Below are positions 4,805-5,940 of a stretch of DNA of 5,940 nt, piece by piece. The stretch is from the NCBI GenBank assembly GCA_900550775.1, contig URTH01000117.1:1-5940 (forward strand), read 5' to 3'. The position numbers and the translations under genes were made by a program. Every line of letters begins with the position of its first letter. Positions within the stretch are counted from its first letter, which is position 1. The DNA comes from an uncultured Eubacteriales bacterium. Its GTDB lineage: Bacteria > Bacillota > Clostridia > Monoglobales > Monoglobaceae. The notes under the pieces are model-generated. The model was not told where the DNA came from, ran no database searches, and was given only the letters and a program-made list of their open reading frames with translations.

Positions 4805-5638
4805 TTATAAGCCCAGACTCTTTAAATAGTCGCGGCTCATCTTGGCAGCCTCCAGCGGAGGACGGTCAACCGACATATCCTGTTCTACGATCAGGATTTC
4901 TGCGCCGGCTTTTTCCGCCGCGTCAATGATCGCCGGGATATCCTGGATGCCGTGTCCGACCGGACGGAATTCAAAACCGTTCTCGCTCTTGTCCGCTTTC
5001 TTCTCTTCCTTGCCGTCCTTGCCGATCAAAGCATACACAGGACCGTCGCCCAGGTTCTTGCAGACAAAATCCTTTAAGTGAACAACCTTGATTCTTCCGG
5101 CATACTTCATCAAATAAGCGGACGGATCATAACCGGCATAGTGTACCCAGCAGGTATCGATTTCCGGCTGCATATATTCCTCCGGCAGTGTTTCAAAAAT
5201 CCAGTCCAGCAAGAACTTATCTTCATACTTGTTAAACTCAAAATCATGATTGTGATACATCAGCTGGATTCCGTTTTCTTTCAGCAGCTTGCCGGTCTCC
5301 AAGAACAAGTTCTTTGTCTCTTCCCATTCGGGCGTGCCGGGCAGCTTGTTAACATCATAGTGCGGTACGGCACAATACTTTGCGCCGATCGTCTTTAAGT
5401 AATCGGCTGCCTTTTGACCCTCCTCGGCAAACAGCTGCGGAGCCTGGTGTACCGACACGCACTCTAAGCCGTACTTATCCAAAAGTGCCTTTACTTCTTC
5501 TGCGGATTTGCCGAAATAACCGGCAAATTCCACGCAGTCGTAACCCATTTCTTTCACAGCTTTCAGCGCTGCGTCCATATCCTTTTCCATCGCATCGCGA
5601 ATGGAGTATAACTGGAGACCGATTCTAAACTTTTTCAT
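4805..5638 (-). CDS. Sugar phosphate isomerase/epimerase (xylose isomerase-like TIM barrel)
   Basis: This 277-residue cytoplasmic protein opens with MKKFRIGLQLYSIRD, a standard start for the AP-endonuclease-2/xylose-isomerase-like TIM-barrel family. Family positions follow strand by strand: VEFAG (36-40, E37), YHNHDFEF (128-135), PEIDTCWV (158-165), VVHLKD (185-190, H187), RPVGHGIQDIPAII (225-238) and LIVEQD (249-254, E252). E37/E160/D161/H187/E252 include the probable divalent metal ligands. Relatives isomerise or epimerise sugars and keto-sugars, or act in inositol and 3-keto-glycoside breakdown; the exact substrate cannot be read. A charged insert (209-221, GKEEKKADKSENG) lies between HLKD and GHG. 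The frame stays open to an ATG at 5737, but AGGAGG lies 7 bases before the ATG at 5638 and the family begins there. The gene follows the ThuA-domain gene by 16 bases and ends at a strong terminator, so it is the last gene of its operon. Confidence 0.93.
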   Translation of the reverse strand: MKKFRIGLQLYSIRDAMEKDMDAALKAVKEMGYDCVEFAGYFGKSAEEVKALLDKYGLECVSVHQAPQLFAEEGQKAADYLKTIGAKYCAVPHYDVNKLPGTPEWEETKNLFLETGKLLKENGIQLMYHNHDFEFNKYEDKFLLDWIFETLPEEYMQPEIDTCWVHYAGYDPSAYLMKYAGRIKVVHLKDFVCKNLGDGPVYALIGKDGKEEKKADKSENGFEFRPVGHGIQDIPAIIDAAEKAGAEILIVEQDMSVDRPPLEAAKMSRDYLKSLGL

Positions 5639-5645
5639 CCTAATA

Positions 5646-5651
5646 CCTCCT
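5646..5651 (-). promoter_or_regulatory. Ribosome binding site that decides the isomerase start
   Basis: A perfect AGGAGG on the minus strand lies 7 bases before the ATG at 5638, inside the 16-base gap after the ThuA gene. The open frame extends 33 codons upstream, but that stretch overlaps the ThuA coding region in another frame and has no family similarity. Confidence 0.9.
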
Positions 5652-5654
5652 GTT

Positions 5655-5940
5655 TTATTTCTCATTTTCCAGTGCGCCAAACCACGGACAGGTAATCTCA
5701 ATATTTTTTTGGATCGGGCAAAGCCACTGTACGGCATTCTTCATAATTTTTTGCACATTTTTGTCATGGAAGGACGGGTTCGTCTCGTGTCCCGGCTGAA
5801 AATAAAAGATTCTTCCATGGCCGCGCGTCCAGGTACATCCGCTCCGAAAGACCTCGCCGCTCTTAAACCATCCCATAAAGATGGTTTCCTCCGGATAGGG
5901 GATATCGAACGGCTCGCCGTACATCTCCTCCGGGTCGAGG
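5655..5940 (-). CDS. ThuA-domain protein (trehalose utilisation type), C-terminal 94 residues
   Basis: The gene enters from the right edge. The first readable residues are LDPEEMYGEPFDIP, and the frame continues to a TAA at 5655-5657. The ATG at 5924 is internal. The segment FKSGEVFRSGCTWTRGHGRI followed by FYFQPGHETNPSFHDKNVQK and IMKNAVQWLCP is the characteristic C-terminal half of ThuA-like proteins, with the conserved QPGHE(T)NP loop and a YGEPF-IP loop upstream. ThuA proteins have a class I glutamine-amidotransferase-like fold, usually about 220-280 residues, and occur in sugar-catabolic clusters with Gfo/Idh/MocA dehydrogenases and sugar isomerases. Sinorhizobium ThuAB acts in trehalose breakdown through a 3-keto intermediate. 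The biochemical activity of ThuA itself is unsettled. Its 16-base spacing to the isomerase gene supports an operon whose promoter and further genes lie beyond the window. Confidence 0.9.
   Translation of the reverse strand, partial: LDPEEMYGEPFDIPYPEETIFMGWFKSGEVFRSGCTWTRGHGRIFYFQPGHETNPSFHDKNVQKIMKNAVQWLCPIQKNIEITCPWFGALENEK

Noticed and set aside
5639..5737. N-terminal extension of the isomerase by 33 residues
   Set aside because: It overlaps the ThuA coding region in another frame, while a perfect AGGAGG precedes the family-typical MKKFRIG start.
1..5940. CRISPR array, tRNA, rRNA, insertion sequence or phage defence system
   Set aside because: No regularly spaced repeats, cloverleaf, transposase, terminal repeats or defence-type domains are visible in the window.

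Overview
This 5.9 kb window looks like chromosomal DNA from a Gram-positive Clostridia-type bacterium, probably a gut member of the Oscillospiraceae/Ruminococcaceae kind. The signs are strong AGGAGG-type ribosome sites, near-consensus sigma-A promoters, a hairpin-plus-T-tract terminator, a DtxR-family repressor lacking an SH3 domain, and an HlyD-like gene directly ahead of yggS. The assignment rests on protein style and layout only, not on a marker gene.

Layout. (1) Positions 1-1465, minus strand: an HlyD-like membrane-anchored adaptor whose stop codon abuts the start of yggS (PLP homeostasis protein; N-terminal 58 residues only). (2) 1466-1844: a 379-base divergent intergenic region with one promoter facing each way and leader hairpins on the HlyD side. 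(3) 1845-2933, plus strand: a monocistronic acyltransferase-3 membrane protein, the only plus-strand gene. It runs convergently into and overlaps (4) 2886-4115, minus strand: an HI0933/BaiN-type FAD-dependent oxidoreductase. (5) 4265-4642, minus strand: a short DtxR/MntR-type metalloregulator with its own very good extended -10 promoter. (6) 4719-4778: two tandem terminator-like hairpins, one of them a perfect 34-bp palindrome, insulating that promoter. (7) 4805-5940, minus strand: a sugar phosphate isomerase/epimerase (TIM barrel) preceded by the C-terminal part of a ThuA-domain protein, spaced 16 bases apart as an operon.

How the genes relate. There are at least three functional blocks: a housekeeping or cell-envelope unit (HlyD-like/yggS, which in relatives may continue into sepF/ylm genes outside the window), an envelope-modifying acyltransferase standing alone, and a catabolic ThuA/isomerase operon probably acting on an oxidised or unusual sugar. 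The metalloregulator and the flavoprotein lie in tandem and may be partly co-transcribed, but a 149-base gap containing two weak hairpins separates them.

I see no rRNA, tRNA, CRISPR array, insertion sequence or phage gene. No clearly new multi-gene system is visible. The most interesting points are the HlyD-yggS zero-gap coupling, the 48-base convergent dual-coding overlap, the Cys/Asn metal-site variant in the DtxR protein with a dyad over its promoter, and the perfect palindrome terminator.
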